From: CAZYFH01 sp965249175
Lineage (GTDB): Bacteria; Acidobacteriota; Vicinamibacteria; Vicinamibacterales; UBA8438
DNA length: 64,000 nucleotides
Assembly: GCA_965249175.1 (NCBI GenBank)
Contig: OZ252227.1
Coordinates: 2,480,001 to 2,544,000 of the forward strand
Direction of reading: 5' to 3'
Shown: piece after piece, positions 63,368 to 64,000 of the stretch
How positions within the stretch are numbered: the stretch's first letter is position 1
How the letters are laid out: every line of letters starts with the position of its first letter
Notes under the pieces: model-generated
What the model was told of the DNA's origin: nothing
Database searches by the model: none
The model's input: the letters and a program-made list of their open reading frames with translations, nothing else
Program-made: the position numbers and the translations under genes

Positions 63368-63459
63368 AACCCCAGAGCTCACCTGAGTTGACAACGTCTC
63401 GCGCAGGCCTCGCCGTTCAGCATCAGCGAGACTTGGTGACCCAAGTGAGCTCTGGGGTT
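63368..63459. repeat. Nested inverted repeat before the NIPSNAP gene
   Basis: A perfect 15-base pair AACCCCAGAGCTCAC (63368-63382) and its complement (63445-63459) encloses a second pair GTCTCGC (63396-63402)/GCGAGAC (63426-63432). A third small one, CTTGG-tgac-CCAAG, lies at 63432-63445. It could fold into a long cruciform or be a non-coding mobile remnant. Confidence 0.6.
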
Positions 63460-63491
63460 GGGCGCATATTCCAATCGAAGGGGAGAGAGAC

Positions 63492-63959
63492 ATGAAAAGA
63501 CTAGCGCTTGCCCTCGTCATCGGCCTCGGCCTCGGTTTCAGCGGTGTCGCCAGTGCCCAGAACAATGACAACCCACCCTGTGGCCCTGCCGGACACCTCC
63601 CACCCGAGCTCTCCAGTAACGTGGCTGCCGATTCGCGCTGCTTCGAGCTCCGGATGTACACGGCCGAGCCGGCGCGCGACGGTAAGGGTGGCATCGACAA
63701 TCTGCATCAACGCTTTCGTGAGGGCGAGGTCGCGCTCTTCGAGAAGCACGGCGCGAAGATCGTCGCGGCCTGGCAACGGCTCGACAATCCGAACACGCTG
63801 GTGTGGATGTTGGCCTATCGCGACCGCGCGCATCGGGACCAGGTCTTTGCCGACTTCGCCGCCGACCCGGAATGGACCGCGCTACGGGCGAAGTATGAGG
63901 TGCCGCTCAGCATCGAGGCCTACATGATGAGCGCCTCCGACTACTCGGCGCTCAAGTAG
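63492..63959 (+). CDS. Exported NIPSNAP-family protein
   Basis: A 155-residue protein with a signal peptide (ALALVIGLGLGFSGVASAQ) and one NIPSNAP-like ferredoxin-fold domain: CFELRMYTAEP, LHQRFREGEVALFEKHGAKIVAAW, and MLAYRDRAHRDQVFADFAADPEW. Role unknown. GGGGAGAGAGAC precedes ATG 63492. The last 40 bases of the window hold nothing. Confidence 0.87.
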   Translation: MKRLALALVIGLGLGFSGVASAQNNDNPPCGPAGHLPPELSSNVAADSRCFELRMYTAEPARDGKGGIDNLHQRFREGEVALFEKHGAKIVAAWQRLDNPNTLVWMLAYRDRAHRDQVFADFAADPEWTALRAKYEVPLSIEAYMMSASDYSALK

Positions 63960-64000
63960 TCTCGGCGTCGCGGGGGCGGGGCGAGGTCGACCAGGGTTGC

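Overview
The window looks like chromosome of a GC-rich, Gram-negative, aerobically respiring bacterium. KDO synthesis genes (kdsD, kdsA, kdsB) imply a lipopolysaccharide outer membrane. The gene mix (bc complex with an octaheme cytochrome c, 2-oxoglutarate:ferredoxin oxidoreductase beside succinyl-CoA ligase, GWxTD-like exported proteins, exported oddities) fits Acidobacteriota, perhaps Vicinamibacteria. That placement is inference; there is no rRNA gene here to test it.

Layout. 1-6230: envelope and core genes on the minus strand (kdsD partial, kdsA, pyrG, kdsB, then serA), with one small pilus/secretion-like gene (4039-4578) on the plus strand. 6513-14872: a plus-strand run of central-carbon genes (icd, mdh, sucC, sucD, korA, korB) followed by ndk and dcd. 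In this run 2-oxoglutarate oxidation is ferredoxin-linked. 15144-21615: a respiratory cluster of HEAT-repeat membrane protein, Rieske protein, split cytochrome b, and a 943-residue membrane-anchored cytochrome with a coiled coil and eight CxxCH sites. 21622-24355: a tight NAD-salvage trio (pncA, pncB, sirtuin cobB).

24418-29767: 6-phosphogluconolactonase followed by pgi. pgl is broken by an IS256-family element that itself carries a second, almost identical copy inserted at its transposase stop codon; both 8-bp target duplications are readable. 29776-35947: M28-like protein, enoyl-CoA hydratase, CoA transferase, D-malate/tartrate-type dehydrogenase, then amtB and glnK. 36298-37138: an HD-GYP gene with an internal deletion and frame change. 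37239-39841: acyl-CoA dehydrogenase and a secreted hypothetical, then initiator tRNA-Met and a DivIC/FtsB-like gene.

40596-44980: a compact operon of cutA, DUF368 transporter, HAMP-PP2C phosphatase and an unusual DUF2007-RNase III fusion. 45017-50389: AAA ATPase, purA, PilZ protein and an M2 peptidase lipoprotein. 50424-53660: a minus-strand operon of STAS protein, lactate permease, cupin and TVP38 protein. 54405-55673: a collagen-like gene with four apparent frameshifts. 55808-57935: ald, a Rieske ferredoxin and a DUF457-type membrane protein. 58171-60686: a ComEA, pseudopilin, PilZ and NtrC-like cluster. The end holds a serine hydrolase, a Tat-exported HDAC-fold protein and a NIPSNAP protein.

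Recurring regulatory themes: -10 elements placed so that transcripts would be leaderless or nearly so (kdsA, cobB, pncA, the gene at 57345), and a family of GGGGC-GAA-GCCCC-GTCT hairpins found at four convergent gene ends. No CRISPR array, prophage or rRNA operon is visible. The best candidate for something under-described is the HEAT/Rieske/cyt b/octaheme-c respiratory cluster, followed by the DUF2007-RNase III fusion.
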